64,000 nt of DNA from an uncultured Christensenellaceae bacterium (GTDB lineage Bacteria; Bacillota; Clostridia; Christensenellales; Borkfalkiaceae), in assembly GCA_910588685.1 (NCBI GenBank), contig CAJUPX010000006.1, positions 13,922-77,921 on the forward strand. Direction: 5' to 3'. A program made the translations under genes and the position numbers. Positions within the stretch are counted from its first letter, which is position 1. Each line of letters begins with the position of its first letter. This document shows positions 6,846-16,676 of the stretch, in pieces. The notes under the pieces are model-generated. The model worked only from the letters and a program-made list of their open reading frames with translations. It did not search any database and was not told the DNA's origin.

Positions 6846-9800
6846 ATGAAATCAATTACCAAAAAAATTACCCTTGCGGGACTCGGCGCAGCGTGTGCTT
6901 TAACGCTTACGTTGGGCACGGGAATGCTTGCAAAGGGCAGCGGCGTAGCTATTGCCGAAGAGAGCAGCGGCACAAATAAAGGCGTTACTTTCTTTTACGA
7001 CAATCTCTTGGACGAAAACAACAAAGAGTACGCGCTTGCTAAAAAGTTTTATGAAGCTTTGGATAAGATGAACAAAGACGGCGACTTTTTAGACGGCGTT
7101 GTAGATTATCCCGTTACGGACATCGTAACTTCCGAACAGCTTAAAGCCTGGATTGAAAACGGCAACCTCGAGGTGCCCAGAGCGTTCAGCGCGGCGCGCG
7201 ACGCATACCTTACCGACCACCCCGAACTGTTCTACATTAACTTTTATAAAATGACGATAAGCGTTGCAAAGAGCGGCGGCAAATACATCGGCTATATTAA
7301 CAGCGGCAGAGAGGCAAACCTCTACTATGAAAACGGCTTTAATACGCCCGAGACGGTTTCAACCGCAATTGCGTCGTTCAACGCAAAAGTTAACGAAATA
7401 GTGGATTACGTTAACGGTCTGCCTGCAGACCGTTACAACGCAAGGGACGCGTTCCTTGCAAAAGAAGTTAATAATTATCTTGCAAACAATATCGAATACG
7501 ATTACGTTGCATACGAAAACAAGGACGACCCTGACTACATAGCAGCGGCGTATATTAACACGGCATACGGCGGACTTGTAGAGGGCAGAGCAGTATGCGG
7601 AGGCTATTCCACTTCCTACAAGGTTATTATGGATAAGCTGAACATCCCCTGCATTACCGTAAACGGCTACACAAACAATAAAGACCAGAACGGCAAAAAC
7701 GCAGCTTCAAACGTATACCATATGTGGAACTACGTATGGCTTGAAACACCTGATTCGTCAACCGCAAAAACTTTCTCCGCGAGAGATTTAAAAGCCGGAA
7801 GCGGCAAAGGCGAATGGTATTCGGTTGACGTAACCTGGAACTATTCCAACACCAACAAATACAGATACGCGGTAATGAATTCGTATAACGACGAACAACT
7901 CCACGTGGCAGACGGCGTTATATCTTCTTCGGGTTACAGACTCAGATATCCTAAGCTCTCGGTTTACAGCTACGGCAGCACGGGCGAAACGGACGGTCTT
8001 CGCGGCTCGATTGAATACACCGCAACCGATAAACTGGACGATTTCGGTTCCCCCTTGCAAAGTATGTTTATGTCCGTAAGCTATAACGGAAAAAGCGCAA
8101 AGCGCCTTTTAGAAGAGGACGGACTTTATCTTGCTTTCCGCAACGCCGCTTACATACAAGGACAATTGTTCTGGACGGACTGGTCTTCGTTAGAAATTTT
8201 CAGACAATTTAAGTTTATCGACGACGAAGATAAGATAGACGAGATAATTCAGGACACAGGCTTTGAAACGCGTTATTACGAAAATACGTCGGTATATTAT
8301 ACGCAGTTTGCAGTATTCGACGTAAAGCCCAACAGAGCCGCGCCTAATTCTTTCCCCGGAGATCCCAATCTCGGACACGATCCCAATACAGAGAGCTATT
8401 ATTTCTTCTATTACGGTAACGACCTTTTAGACAAAATCAACGCCGTAGACATAGGCGACGTTCTCGTAAACGAAAGCTACGGAACCTATACTCCTCCTCC
8501 CTACGTGCAAAGTATGCAGCAAAACCAAGAACTTTTAAGCGACAGTATGCGCGGTCCGGACGGTTTTATTGCGGAAGACAAAGCGTTTATCGTTGAAGTT
8601 ACCTACAACGAAGAGCTGGAAATTCTCGACCCTACGCAGAAAATCGAAGTTTCATTCATTGCCGAGCACCCCAACGCTAAAAACTATTCAAAATTCTATC
8701 CTATAAACGATAGCGGTGATTTTGTAGAACTTATTCAAAGACCTAAAAACTCCGGAGATCCTACGCTTGTTACAAATACATTGCGCTTTAAGTTTGCACC
8801 CAGCCTTATGTATGAACACAACGAAGAAAACTATCACTTCTCTTTCACTAACGTAGGTTCTAAAAAACTTATACCCGTATTCGGCGACGGCTTAGACAAA
8901 GAGCCGACCGAATTCAGACCCTCGCACAAGCTGCCTAACGCGGCGCATTTCAGAGTGGGAAGAGCGGTATATGCCTGCCCCGCGTTTTTCAACTATGACG
9001 GCAGATTATACATAGACTGCTGCGCACAGCCCACGCTTATTTCCAACTCCGACCTTTCGGCAATGGACTTCAAAGACGAAAACGGCAATTCGACTTTCAG
9101 CGAGAACGAAAGAAGCCAGATGATGTTGGTTGCGGAAACGGCTTCCAAAGAAACGGTTGACAATATGCTTGACGAAATAATCAACAACGAGGGTATAAAC
9201 GTAAATAATGAAAAAGAGATTTTAAAAAGCGAAACCTATGATATTCATTTGCAGATGTGCAACAAATACCCCACAATTTCCGACGGAAGCTACGTTAAAA
9301 TAGCGCTCGGTTTCCCCGAAGGCTACGGTCCCAACGATGAGGGCGTTACGTTTAAAATTTTCCACCGCAAACACGACCCCAAAACAGATACCTATTCCAT
9401 AGAGGAAATCCCCTGCGTTGTTACGCAGTTTGGTATTGTTGCAACCGTTACGAGCTTCTCCCCTTATATGGTTGCGGCAGTAGACGCTGAAAAAGCAACG
9501 AACAAAACCATTTATGCAAGCATAGAGGGAAAGGGCGGTAAGCTGACTAAAGAAGACGGACAGATTATTGCGCTTGAAGAAGGTGAAAGCAAAACTTACA
9601 CCATCCAGCCCGAAGAAGGTTATCAGATTTACTCGGTTAAACTTAACGGCGTTGACGTTAAAGACCGCATTGTTGACGGTAAGCTTACTCTCAATTACGC
9701 AGACGTTGAGGCAAACAACGAACTCGTTATTCAGTATATTGCAAACGAGGCCGCAGAACGTATTCAGCAGAAATTAGCCGACAACGTAATAGACGAAGAC

Positions 9801-10046
9801 GTTGAAATTACAAAACACGTAGTTGCCGTTAAAGACCAGCCCAACTACTCCAAAGACCCTTTACCTACTCCCGACGACGAGAGCAACGTACCCGGTCCCG
9901 GCGGAGATACGAATAACAACGGCGGACAGAACGATACCGGACTCAGCACCACAACAATAGTAATTACCTCTGTGTGCATTGCCGTAGCGTTCGGCGCTTT
10001 GATTGCCGCAATTGTTGTAATAAGCAAAAGCAAAATCAAAAAATAA
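6846..10046 (+). CDS. large surface protein with transglutaminase-like domain
   Basis: This 1066-residue secreted protein is probably membrane-anchored. The start at 6846 follows GGAGG and gives a signal peptide (MKSITKKITLAGLGAACALT and the hydrophobic stretch after it). A transglutaminase-like fold spans roughly residues 190-345, with the catalytic triad visible as Cys251 (AVCGGYS), His292 (VYHMWNYV) and Asp328 (YSVDVTWN). In bacteria this fold more often works as a cysteine protease or peptide-modifying enzyme than as a cross-linker. The middle 550 residues match nothing I can name. About residues 880-960 resemble small beta-rich surface repeats, then a P/N/G-rich linker, one membrane helix (VITSVCIAVAFGALIAAIVV) and a Lys-rich end. 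No LPxTG motif is seen. It is a single gene between its own promoter and a terminator. Confidence 0.85.
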   Translation: MKSITKKITLAGLGAACALTLTLGTGMLAKGSGVAIAEESSGTNKGVTFFYDNLLDENNKEYALAKKFYEALDKMNKDGDFLDGVVDYPVTDIVTSEQLKAWIENGNLEVPRAFSAARDAYLTDHPELFYINFYKMTISVAKSGGKYIGYINSGREANLYYENGFNTPETVSTAIASFNAKVNEIVDYVNGLPADRYNARDAFLAKEVNNYLANNIEYDYVAYENKDDPDYIAAAYINTAYGGLVEGRAVCGGYSTSYKVIMDKLNIPCITVNGYTNNKDQNGKNAASNVYHMWNYVWLETPDSSTAKTFSARDLKAGSGKGEWYSVDVTWNYSNTNKYRYAVMNSYNDEQLHVADGVISSSGYRLRYPKLSVYSYGSTGETDGLRGSIEYTATDKLDDFGSPLQSMFMSVSYNGKSAKRLLEEDGLYLAFRNAAYIQGQLFWTDWSSLEIFRQFKFIDDEDKIDEIIQDTGFETRYYENTSVYYTQFAVFDVKPNRAAPNSFPGDPNLGHDPNTESYYFFYYGNDLLDKINAVDIGDVLVNESYGTYTPPPYVQSMQQNQELLSDSMRGPDGFIAEDKAFIVEVTYNEELEILDPTQKIEVSFIAEHPNAKNYSKFYPINDSGDFVELIQRPKNSGDPTLVTNTLRFKFAPSLMYEHNEENYHFSFTNVGSKKLIPVFGDGLDKEPTEFRPSHKLPNAAHFRVGRAVYACPAFFNYDGRLYIDCCAQPTLISNSDLSAMDFKDENGNSTFSENERSQMMLVAETASKETVDNMLDEIINNEGINVNNEKEILKSETYDIHLQMCNKYPTISDGSYVKIALGFPEGYGPNDEGVTFKIFHRKHDPKTDTYSIEEIPCVVTQFGIVATVTSFSPYMVAAVDAEKATNKTIYASIEGKGGKLTKEDGQIIALEEGESKTYTIQPEEGYQIYSVKLNGVDVKDRIVDGKLTLNYADVEANNELVIQYIANEAAERIQQKLADNVIDEDVEITKHVVAVKDQPNYSKDPLPTPDDESNVPGPGGDTNNNGGQNDTGLSTTTIVITSVCIAVAFGALIAAIVVISKSKIKK

Positions 10047-10080
10047 TCGACCAGACGGAAAAGCTGAAAGATTAAAAAAT

Positions 10081-10112
10081 AATCCACCTGTAAAACAGGT
10101 GGATTTATTTTT
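10081..10112. terminator. bidirectional intrinsic terminator
   Basis: AATCCACCTG (10081-10090) pairs with CAGGTGGATT (10096-10105), A-rich before and T-rich after. It serves the surface-protein gene and the converging phosphorylase gene at the end of the maltodextrin operon. Confidence 0.85.
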
Positions 10113-10133
10113 TGTTTTAATCGTTTTATATCT

Positions 10134-12359
10134 TTAATAAAGTTCCCAAATTTCCCGCGAGTACTCCGCAATAGTTCTGTCCGACGAAAAATACGCCGAA
10201 TTTGCCACGTTATTAAGCTGTTTTACGGCAAAACTTTTTTTATCCTTGTAATCGCTGTTAATCTGCAAAAGCGACTTAACGTAACTGTTTAAATCGAGCA
10301 ACACAAAATAGTTATCCGGGTCTTTATAAGTTAATAAGCTGTCGTACAGTTCTTTAAAGCTGCCGTCGCCTCCGTCGGAAAACGTACCGTCCACAAGCGT
10401 TTCAACCGCTCTTCCCGCCGCTCCTTTAAGATAATCCGCCGGATTATAGCCATTTTCTTTAACGGCAGTTAAATCCTCGACTGTAGCGCCGAAAATGTAG
10501 TTATTATGCCTGCCTGCAAGCTCTACTATTTCGATATTAGCGCCGTCCATTGTTCCGCAGGTGACCGCGCCGTTCATCATAAACTTCATATTTCCCGTGC
10601 CGCTCGCTTCAAGCCCGGCAGTGGAAACCTGCAGAGAAACGTCCGAGCCGGCAACAATTTTTTCCGCATAAGATACGTTATAGTTGCAAACAAACACTAC
10701 CCTTAAAAGCCCTGACGTTTCAGGGTCGGAATTTACTTTTGACGCTATTTCGTTTATGAATTTTATAATAGCTTTTGCACGCTTGTACGACGGCGCGCTC
10801 TTTGCTCCGAAAACGAATACCGAAGGCTGAAAATCCGTTATTGTACCGTCTTTAAGTCCGAAATATAACTCGAGAATTGCAAACGCGGTCATAAGCTGGC
10901 GCTTGTATTCGTGCAGTCTTTTTACCTGTGCGTAAACAAGGAAATTATCGGGAATTTTTATACCTTCTTTATCCGCGATATATTTTAAAAGACTGTGTTT
11001 TTTTGCGGCTTTAACGGCGGTAAACTGCTCCGCAAATTTTTCCGTACAGCCGTTAAGCTTTTCAAGCCCGGAAATGTTTCCGCGCCAATCAGTGCCGATA
11101 GCGCTGTCGATAAGTTCGCACAGCTCCACGTTGCAGAGTTCAAGCCATCTGCGGTGGGTAATTCCGTTGGTTTTATTTTGGAACTTTCCGGGATATATTT
11201 TGTTAGCCGCTTTGAACGTGCTGCTTTTGAGTATTTCCGTATGCAATTTTGCAACGCCGTTTACTTTTTTTGCAACGTACACGGCAAGGTTCGCCATATA
11301 AAACCTGCCGTTTTTGTAAATTGCCATTTCTTCCGCTTCCGCGCTGCCGCACTCGGCCTGCTCGCGCTTGGCATATAAACTTAATTCAACTATAATATCC
11401 GCGATTTCCGGGAGGATTTTTCTTATATACTCTTCGTTCCACGTTTCAAGCGCTTCAGGCAACACCGTATGATTTGTATACGCAAAAGTATTTTTAGCAA
11501 TGCGCAGCGCATCCGGGAAAGCAAGTTTATAATCAGATGTTAATTGACGGATAAATTCCGCTATAGCCATTACAGGGTGAGTGTCGTTGAGCTGAATTAC
11601 GTTGTATTCAGGGAAATTGTTAAAATCTCCGCCGTTATGCTTTACAAAATTTTCCAACAGCTCGGCTACGGTCGCCGCAGAAAAGAAATACTCCTGTCTT
11701 ATTCTAAGTATTTTGCCCTCTTCGGTATCGTCCGCAGGGTACAGGTATTCGCTGATTTTCTGCGCCTCTTCGCTGCCCTCCGCCTGGAATAAACGCAGCC
11801 TGTTTATCCTTTTCCCGAATACCGGCATATCGTAAGGAACGGCTGTAACTTCCATATCCGCGTATTTGATTACGCGCTTTTCGCCTGCGCGGCGTATGCT
11901 CCAGGGGTCGCCGAATTTCTGCCAGTCGTCGGGCAGTTCAACCTGGCACCCGTTTTTAAACGCCTGTTTAAAAAGTCCGTATTTATAACGTATGCCGTAA
12001 CCGTGTAGCGGAAGCCCGAGCCCTGCGGCGGAATCGAGAAAACACGCGGCAAGTCTGCCGAGTCCGCCGTTGCCGAGCGCGGCGTCCTCTATCTCCTCGA
12101 ACACATTTATATCCACGCCTTTATCCGTAAGTATTTTTTGCGTTTGCGCGAGCACGCCGAGCTCCATAAGGTTGTTGTAAAAGCTGCGGCCTATAAGAAA
12201 TTCCATCGACAGATAATATGCGTTTCGCTTGCCCTCCGTAGGCGTGATATCACCCGCGCACTGCATAGCAAGCGACGAAATTTCGTTGTATAGTGTAATT
12301 ACGTCTTTGTTTTTTACGTCAAGTTTTTGTAACTCTTTTATAAATTGCTCTTTTTTCAC
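10134..12359 (-). CDS. glgP: glycogen/maltodextrin phosphorylase (GT35)
   Basis: This 741-residue cytoplasmic enzyme releases glucose-1-phosphate from the non-reducing end of alpha-1,4-glucans using phosphate and pyridoxal phosphate. The PLP site EASGTGNMKFMMNGA carries the Schiff-base lysine, preceded by VFVCNYNVSYAEKIVAGSDVS. Near the N-terminus, NGGLGRLAACFLDSAA and GYGIRYKYGLFKQ are standard for the family, and the protein is slightly shorter than the usual 750-830 residues. The start codon is GTG at 12359 with only a weak GAGG before it. It is the last gene of the starch/maltodextrin operon, so imported maltodextrin is its likely substrate, though glycogen cannot be excluded. Confidence 0.93.
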   Translation of the reverse strand: MKKEQFIKELQKLDVKNKDVITLYNEISSLAMQCAGDITPTEGKRNAYYLSMEFLIGRSFYNNLMELGVLAQTQKILTDKGVDINVFEEIEDAALGNGGLGRLAACFLDSAAGLGLPLHGYGIRYKYGLFKQAFKNGCQVELPDDWQKFGDPWSIRRAGEKRVIKYADMEVTAVPYDMPVFGKRINRLRLFQAEGSEEAQKISEYLYPADDTEEGKILRIRQEYFFSAATVAELLENFVKHNGGDFNNFPEYNVIQLNDTHPVMAIAEFIRQLTSDYKLAFPDALRIAKNTFAYTNHTVLPEALETWNEEYIRKILPEIADIIVELSLYAKREQAECGSAEAEEMAIYKNGRFYMANLAVYVAKKVNGVAKLHTEILKSSTFKAANKIYPGKFQNKTNGITHRRWLELCNVELCELIDSAIGTDWRGNISGLEKLNGCTEKFAEQFTAVKAAKKHSLLKYIADKEGIKIPDNFLVYAQVKRLHEYKRQLMTAFAILELYFGLKDGTITDFQPSVFVFGAKSAPSYKRAKAIIKFINEIASKVNSDPETSGLLRVVFVCNYNVSYAEKIVAGSDVSLQVSTAGLEASGTGNMKFMMNGAVTCGTMDGANIEIVELAGRHNNYIFGATVEDLTAVKENGYNPADYLKGAAGRAVETLVDGTFSDGGDGSFKELYDSLLTYKDPDNYFVLLDLNSYVKSLLQINSDYKDKKSFAVKQLNNVANSAYFSSDRTIAEYSREIWELY

Positions 12360-12383
12360 TTTGTAAGCCTCGTTATTTTTATA

Positions 12384-14285
12384 TCAGATTATGCGTATAT
12401 CGCGTTGAGTTTCTATTATTCCTATTTTATCAAAGTCCGGTTCGATATAAACCTCGCCGGTATATTGCTTATCCGTTAACAGATATACGGCGTTTTCGCC
12501 GATTTTGCATTTTAAAAACTTTTCATTACCGTAATCTAAAACGCCTTCGGCAGACGCGTGTATACCGGAGTCCGAAAGCTTTATATCGTAAACTCCGCAC
12601 TCTATAATCAAGGGCGTTGTAAACGCTTTTTTTACGCCGAGAGCGGCAAAAAGCTTACGGGCAAGTCCGTCGTTTACAACAAACTCCCTGTCTTCGAGAG
12701 CCATTAAAAACTCCGTTTCTTTAACGGTTTTGGTTTTTCCGTTTATTTCAGCCGTCTTTTTTACTTTTCTCTTTACAAAACTGCCGTTGAACCTGTTTAC
12801 GGCGGGCATAGGCTCAATTACTTTTTCGCCGTCTTTAATAAGCGTAAGCTTTTTTAAGTCTATGCCGAGTTTAAGCGTATCCTCCGTAATTTTGCGTGTA
12901 ACGAGCGCATAAATCATTTTACCGTTCAGCTCCGCAGATAAAAGATATTTTCCGTTGATTTCTTCGCAGGCTTTAACGTTTACCGCAACATCTCCCCCCT
13001 CGCTTATAGCGTCGGTAGGAATCAACAGTCCGTACTCGCCGTCTGCACACCGCATTGCGGGCGGCAGTTCCGTATTCTGACCGTAAAAATTCATAATGCC
13101 GTTTTGCACGGTGCACTGTAAATAGTTGTATTCGGGCAGACGCGGCAACACGGACTCTTCGGTCTGTTTGTCGAATAAATGCACGCGTTCCATATTGAGC
13201 GCGGCGTCAATTACGTCGCCCGCCTTACAGTCGCAGTTTCCGTCGTCTTTTATAATAATCCTCGTTGAGCTTTCAGAATATCCGTCGCCGTCCATATTAA
13301 TGTCGCCGTACAGCAGAGTTTCGCTGCCGAGCTCCTCTTTATGGGAAATTCTGACCTTTACCGTCGACTTGCTGTTTTTAACTTTTTGACTGTTTACAGA
13401 AACGTCCTCCGCGCGCAACCCTATATAAACAGGCGTTTTGCCATCCAGATAATCGGGACGCACTTTGTACAGCATAGAATACGGAACGGTTATCTGAGCG
13501 TTTGAATATGCAAAGTCTATATGCACCTTATCCGCGTCCTTTCTGAGCGTGCCCTCAAAAAAGTTCATCTGCGGAGTGCCTATAAAGCCCGCAACAAACT
13601 TGTTTTCGGGATAGTTGTACAGGTTTTTAGGGGTATCAATCTGTTTTATGAATCCGTCTTTCATTACTACTATGCGCGTGCCCATAGTCATTGCCTCTAC
13701 CTGGTCGTGCGTAACGTAGATGAACGTTGTATTAAGACGGGAATGCAGCTTGGCTATTTCCGCCCTCATCTGAGTACGGAGTTTTGCGTCGAGGTTGGAA
13801 AGCGGTTCGTCTAAAAGCATTACCTTGGGTTCGCGCACTATAGCTCTGCCGAGCGCAACCCTCTGCCTTTGTCCTCCTGACATTTCCTTTGGCTTTTTTG
13901 CTAGATATTCGGTAAGCCCGAGTATTTCAGCCGCATTGACTACGCGGTTGTGCAGCTCTTCTTTGGGAAGCTTGCGCAATCTTAAACTGAACGCGAGATT
14001 TTCATATATGGTCATATGCGGATAGAGCGCGTAATTCTGGAATACCATTGCTATATCCCTGTCCTTGGGTTCCATATCGTTTACGATAAGGTCGCCTATT
14101 TTTAGCTCGCCCGCCGATATGTCTTCAAGCCCGGCTATCATTCTCAGAGTTGTGGACTTGCCGCAACCCGAGGGTCCGACGAATACTATAAACTCCTTAT
14201 CCGCAATTTCCATATTGAAATCGTTTACGGCTTTAGTGCCGTTGGGATAAACTTTATAAATGTGTTTTAAACTTAAATCAGCCAT
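12384..14285 (-). CDS. CUT1 sugar ABC importer ATPase (MalK/MsmX type) with long C-terminal extension
   Basis: This 633-residue ATPase powers the MalFG-type importer encoded just upstream. It shows Walker A GPSGCGKSTT (37-46), Q-loop FQNYALYPH (Q83), signature MSGGQRQRV (135-143) and Walker B VMLLDEPL, with the usual spacing. MalK proteins normally end near residue 370 after the regulatory TOBE domain. This one continues for about 260 residues, containing a further beta-rich segment ending in another TOBE-like stretch, so the regulatory domain may be duplicated. The frame is open to 14402, but ATG 14285 fits the family N-terminus MADLSLKHIYKVYPNG and follows AAAGGTT. It starts 4 nt after the MalG stop. 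Confidence 0.9.
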   Translation of the reverse strand: MADLSLKHIYKVYPNGTKAVNDFNMEIADKEFIVFVGPSGCGKSTTLRMIAGLEDISAGELKIGDLIVNDMEPKDRDIAMVFQNYALYPHMTIYENLAFSLRLRKLPKEELHNRVVNAAEILGLTEYLAKKPKEMSGGQRQRVALGRAIVREPKVMLLDEPLSNLDAKLRTQMRAEIAKLHSRLNTTFIYVTHDQVEAMTMGTRIVVMKDGFIKQIDTPKNLYNYPENKFVAGFIGTPQMNFFEGTLRKDADKVHIDFAYSNAQITVPYSMLYKVRPDYLDGKTPVYIGLRAEDVSVNSQKVKNSKSTVKVRISHKEELGSETLLYGDINMDGDGYSESSTRIIIKDDGNCDCKAGDVIDAALNMERVHLFDKQTEESVLPRLPEYNYLQCTVQNGIMNFYGQNTELPPAMRCADGEYGLLIPTDAISEGGDVAVNVKACEEINGKYLLSAELNGKMIYALVTRKITEDTLKLGIDLKKLTLIKDGEKVIEPMPAVNRFNGSFVKRKVKKTAEINGKTKTVKETEFLMALEDREFVVNDGLARKLFAALGVKKAFTTPLIIECGVYDIKLSDSGIHASAEGVLDYGNEKFLKCKIGENAVYLLTDKQYTGEVYIEPDFDKIGIIETQRDIRII

Positions 14286-14289
14286 AATT

Positions 14290-15156
14290 TTAACCTTTAA
14301 CCGAGCCGCCGGTAACTCCTCCCACATAATATCTTTGCAGCCATATAAAGAGCGCCGTAATAGGTATAGACACCACAACCGCGGCGGCGCAGAACACAGC
14401 AAAGTAGCCCTGGCTCATAAGCATTGCATTGTCCAACCAGGATTTCATACCCACGGCAACAGTGTATTTGTCCGTGTCGCCGAGCATTATGAACGACGAA
14501 AACATATACTCGCCCCACGGAGCTATAAACGCCGTGAGCACGGTATAGATTATTATGGGTTTGGCAAGCGGCAGAATTATTTTTACAAATACCGTATGTC
14601 TGCTTGCGCCGTCTATCCTCGCCGCTTCGTCAAGAGATTTTGGAATAGTATCGAAAAAGCCTTTGCATATATAGTACTGCATAGCGGAGCTTGCCGAATA
14701 TACCAGCATTAACCCGAATAAATTCTGCGTAAGATTTATCTCTTTAAGGACGAAGTATACCGCCGTCATAGACAGGAATCCCGGAAACATTCCGAGAATA
14801 AGCATAATATTCATCAGCGGTTTCCTCAATTTAAACCTGAGCCTTGACAGCGCATAGCTGGTCATAAGAACTATAACCGTCTGCACAACCGTTACAACTA
14901 CCGAAACAAGCAGAGTATTGCCGTACCAGGTTAAAAATTGTGTTTCCGTAAACAGCGTTATATAGTTTTTAAACGACCACTGTTTAGGGAAAATGTAATC
15001 CGCCGATATGCCTACCGACTCTCCGCGGAACGAAAAGACGACGAGCAATACAAACGGTATAAGCCAGACAAGCGAAATTATAATGAGTATTGCGTAAATG
15101 AGAACGAGTGAAATGCGCTCTGCAACGCTCTTACTCCTGTATTTCTTCTTTTCCAT
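14290..15156 (-). CDS. CUT1 sugar ABC permease (MalG type)
   Basis: This 288-residue inner subunit of the maltodextrin importer has six predicted membrane segments and the cytoplasmic EAA loop DEAARIDGASRHTVFVKIILPLAKP, which docks on the ATPase. Its size is normal for MalG. The start follows GAGGAGGAA and overlaps the MalF stop by 1 nt. Its position between MalF and the ATPase in a locus with amylases and a phosphorylase points to maltodextrins as substrate (inference from context). Confidence 0.92.
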   Translation of the reverse strand: MEKKKYRSKSVAERISLVLIYAILIIISLVWLIPFVLLVVFSFRGESVGISADYIFPKQWSFKNYITLFTETQFLTWYGNTLLVSVVVTVVQTVIVLMTSYALSRLRFKLRKPLMNIMLILGMFPGFLSMTAVYFVLKEINLTQNLFGLMLVYSASSAMQYYICKGFFDTIPKSLDEAARIDGASRHTVFVKIILPLAKPIIIYTVLTAFIAPWGEYMFSSFIMLGDTDKYTVAVGMKSWLDNAMLMSQGYFAVFCAAAVVVSIPITALFIWLQRYYVGGVTGGSVKG

Positions 15157-16661
15157 TACATAAATTCCTCCTCGTTTTTAACTGATTTGGAACGGTTGTA
15201 AAGTATAAGCGAAAGCACGGCGACTATAACAAACGTAAATAAACCTATAACCGAGGCAATGCCGTACTGACTTTCGCTTACGGTAAGTTTGTACAGCCAG
15301 GTAATGAGCAAATCGGTTTTGCCCGCAAACTGCATTTCCAGAGTTGACGGTTCGCCGCCGGTAAGCAGGAATATTACGTTGAAGTTGTTGAGGTTGCCTA
15401 TAAACTGCGTTATAAGGTAAGGCGTTGTAACGTGCAGCATATAGGGCAGCGTTATCTTCATATACGCTTTAAAAGGACTTGCGCCGTCCATTCTCGCAGA
15501 CTCGTACAAATCCGCGGGAATATTCATAAGTATTCCCGTACATATAAGCATAGAGTACGGTATACCTATCCATATATTAACGACTATTACCGTTATTTTA
15601 GCCAGCGTGCCGTCCGTTAAAAAGGGTATCGCCTGGTCTATCAAGCCCCATTTTTCAAACAGCTTGTTTATAAGTCCCTGATCGGACAAAAGCTGGGACA
15701 TAAACATCAGCGAAACAAACTGGGGTACGGCTATGGTTATTACAAGTATTGTACGCCACAGTTTTTTGAACTTTATGCCTTTCTTGTTTATGAGTATGGC
15801 TACTACCATTCCGAGGATATAGTTTGTGAACGTTGCAAAAAACGCCCATATCACCGTCCATAAAAGCACTTCTCTGAACGTAAAGGCAAATACCTTGCTG
15901 TTTGCAGAAATACCGCCGCCGAGTACGGTTACGAAATTATCTATGCCCGTCCACTGAAAAAGCTGTGCGGGAGGCATATGCGCTTTATCGTAATTTGTAA
16001 ATGCTATGAAAATCATAAAGAATATCGGCAGAATAGTAAACACTACAAGCCCGAGTACGGGAATTGCCAAGAGAGATTTATGATAATTTTCGTTTGCATA
16101 AGAGCGGACGTCGTCCTTTGCAGTAGGCAGATTTATACGGGCTTCTTCAAATTCCTGCGACAGTAGATTGCCCTTTACGTTCTGGTACCACATATATACG
16201 AAGGCGGCTATTATAAATATCGTCAACAGGGAATAAAGCAGAATTAAAAGACTGTTGTCGTAATAGGTGTAAGTTACGATACCCGTCAAAGGGTCCCTGC
16301 CCTCAACGCGCGCAACTTCGCCTAAACTTCCCATTTTAGCAAGGTATTTCCATCCGAAAAATACCAGATATAAAATGAAGAGCACCTCAAAAAACAGATA
16401 CAATATACCGCGCAGATACTGTTTGCGACATATAAGTCCGAAACCCATTATGCCGAAAGACGTGCGCGTTTTCCAGTCGCCGTTTTTTGCCGCTTTGCCT
16501 ACGTTAATAAAGATTCCCGCAAACGCCAGCCAGATTTTATAAAGTTTTTTTGGTATCGCCTTGAAAAAAGCCGCAAACGCCGACGGCAAACGCCTGAAAA
16601 AAGCTTTGAAATTGAACCAAAATTTTTCAGGCGGCGACATTTTCAGATAATCTAAATTCAT
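15156..16661 (-). CDS. CUT1 sugar ABC permease (MalF type) with N-terminal extension
   Basis: This is a 501-residue permease. The first ~190 residues are an extension with amphipathic and hydrophobic helices (for example GILYLFFEVLFILYLVFFGW and a second helix near LLILLYSLLTIFIIAAFVYM). The canonical six-helix permease core follows, with the EAA loop ESARMDGASPFKAYMKITLPY. Extended MalF proteins occur in Bacillota maltodextrin systems. It pairs with MalG at 14290-15156. The stop and the MalG start overlap as TAATG. Confidence 0.9.
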   Translation of the reverse strand: MNLDYLKMSPPEKFWFNFKAFFRRLPSAFAAFFKAIPKKLYKIWLAFAGIFINVGKAAKNGDWKTRTSFGIMGFGLICRKQYLRGILYLFFEVLFILYLVFFGWKYLAKMGSLGEVARVEGRDPLTGIVTYTYYDNSLLILLYSLLTIFIIAAFVYMWYQNVKGNLLSQEFEEARINLPTAKDDVRSYANENYHKSLLAIPVLGLVVFTILPIFFMIFIAFTNYDKAHMPPAQLFQWTGIDNFVTVLGGGISANSKVFAFTFREVLLWTVIWAFFATFTNYILGMVVAILINKKGIKFKKLWRTILVITIAVPQFVSLMFMSQLLSDQGLINKLFEKWGLIDQAIPFLTDGTLAKITVIVVNIWIGIPYSMLICTGILMNIPADLYESARMDGASPFKAYMKITLPYMLHVTTPYLITQFIGNLNNFNVIFLLTGGEPSTLEMQFAGKTDLLITWLYKLTVSESQYGIASVIGLFTFVIVAVLSLILYNRSKSVKNEEEFM

Positions 16662-16676
16662 TATATCACCGCTAAT

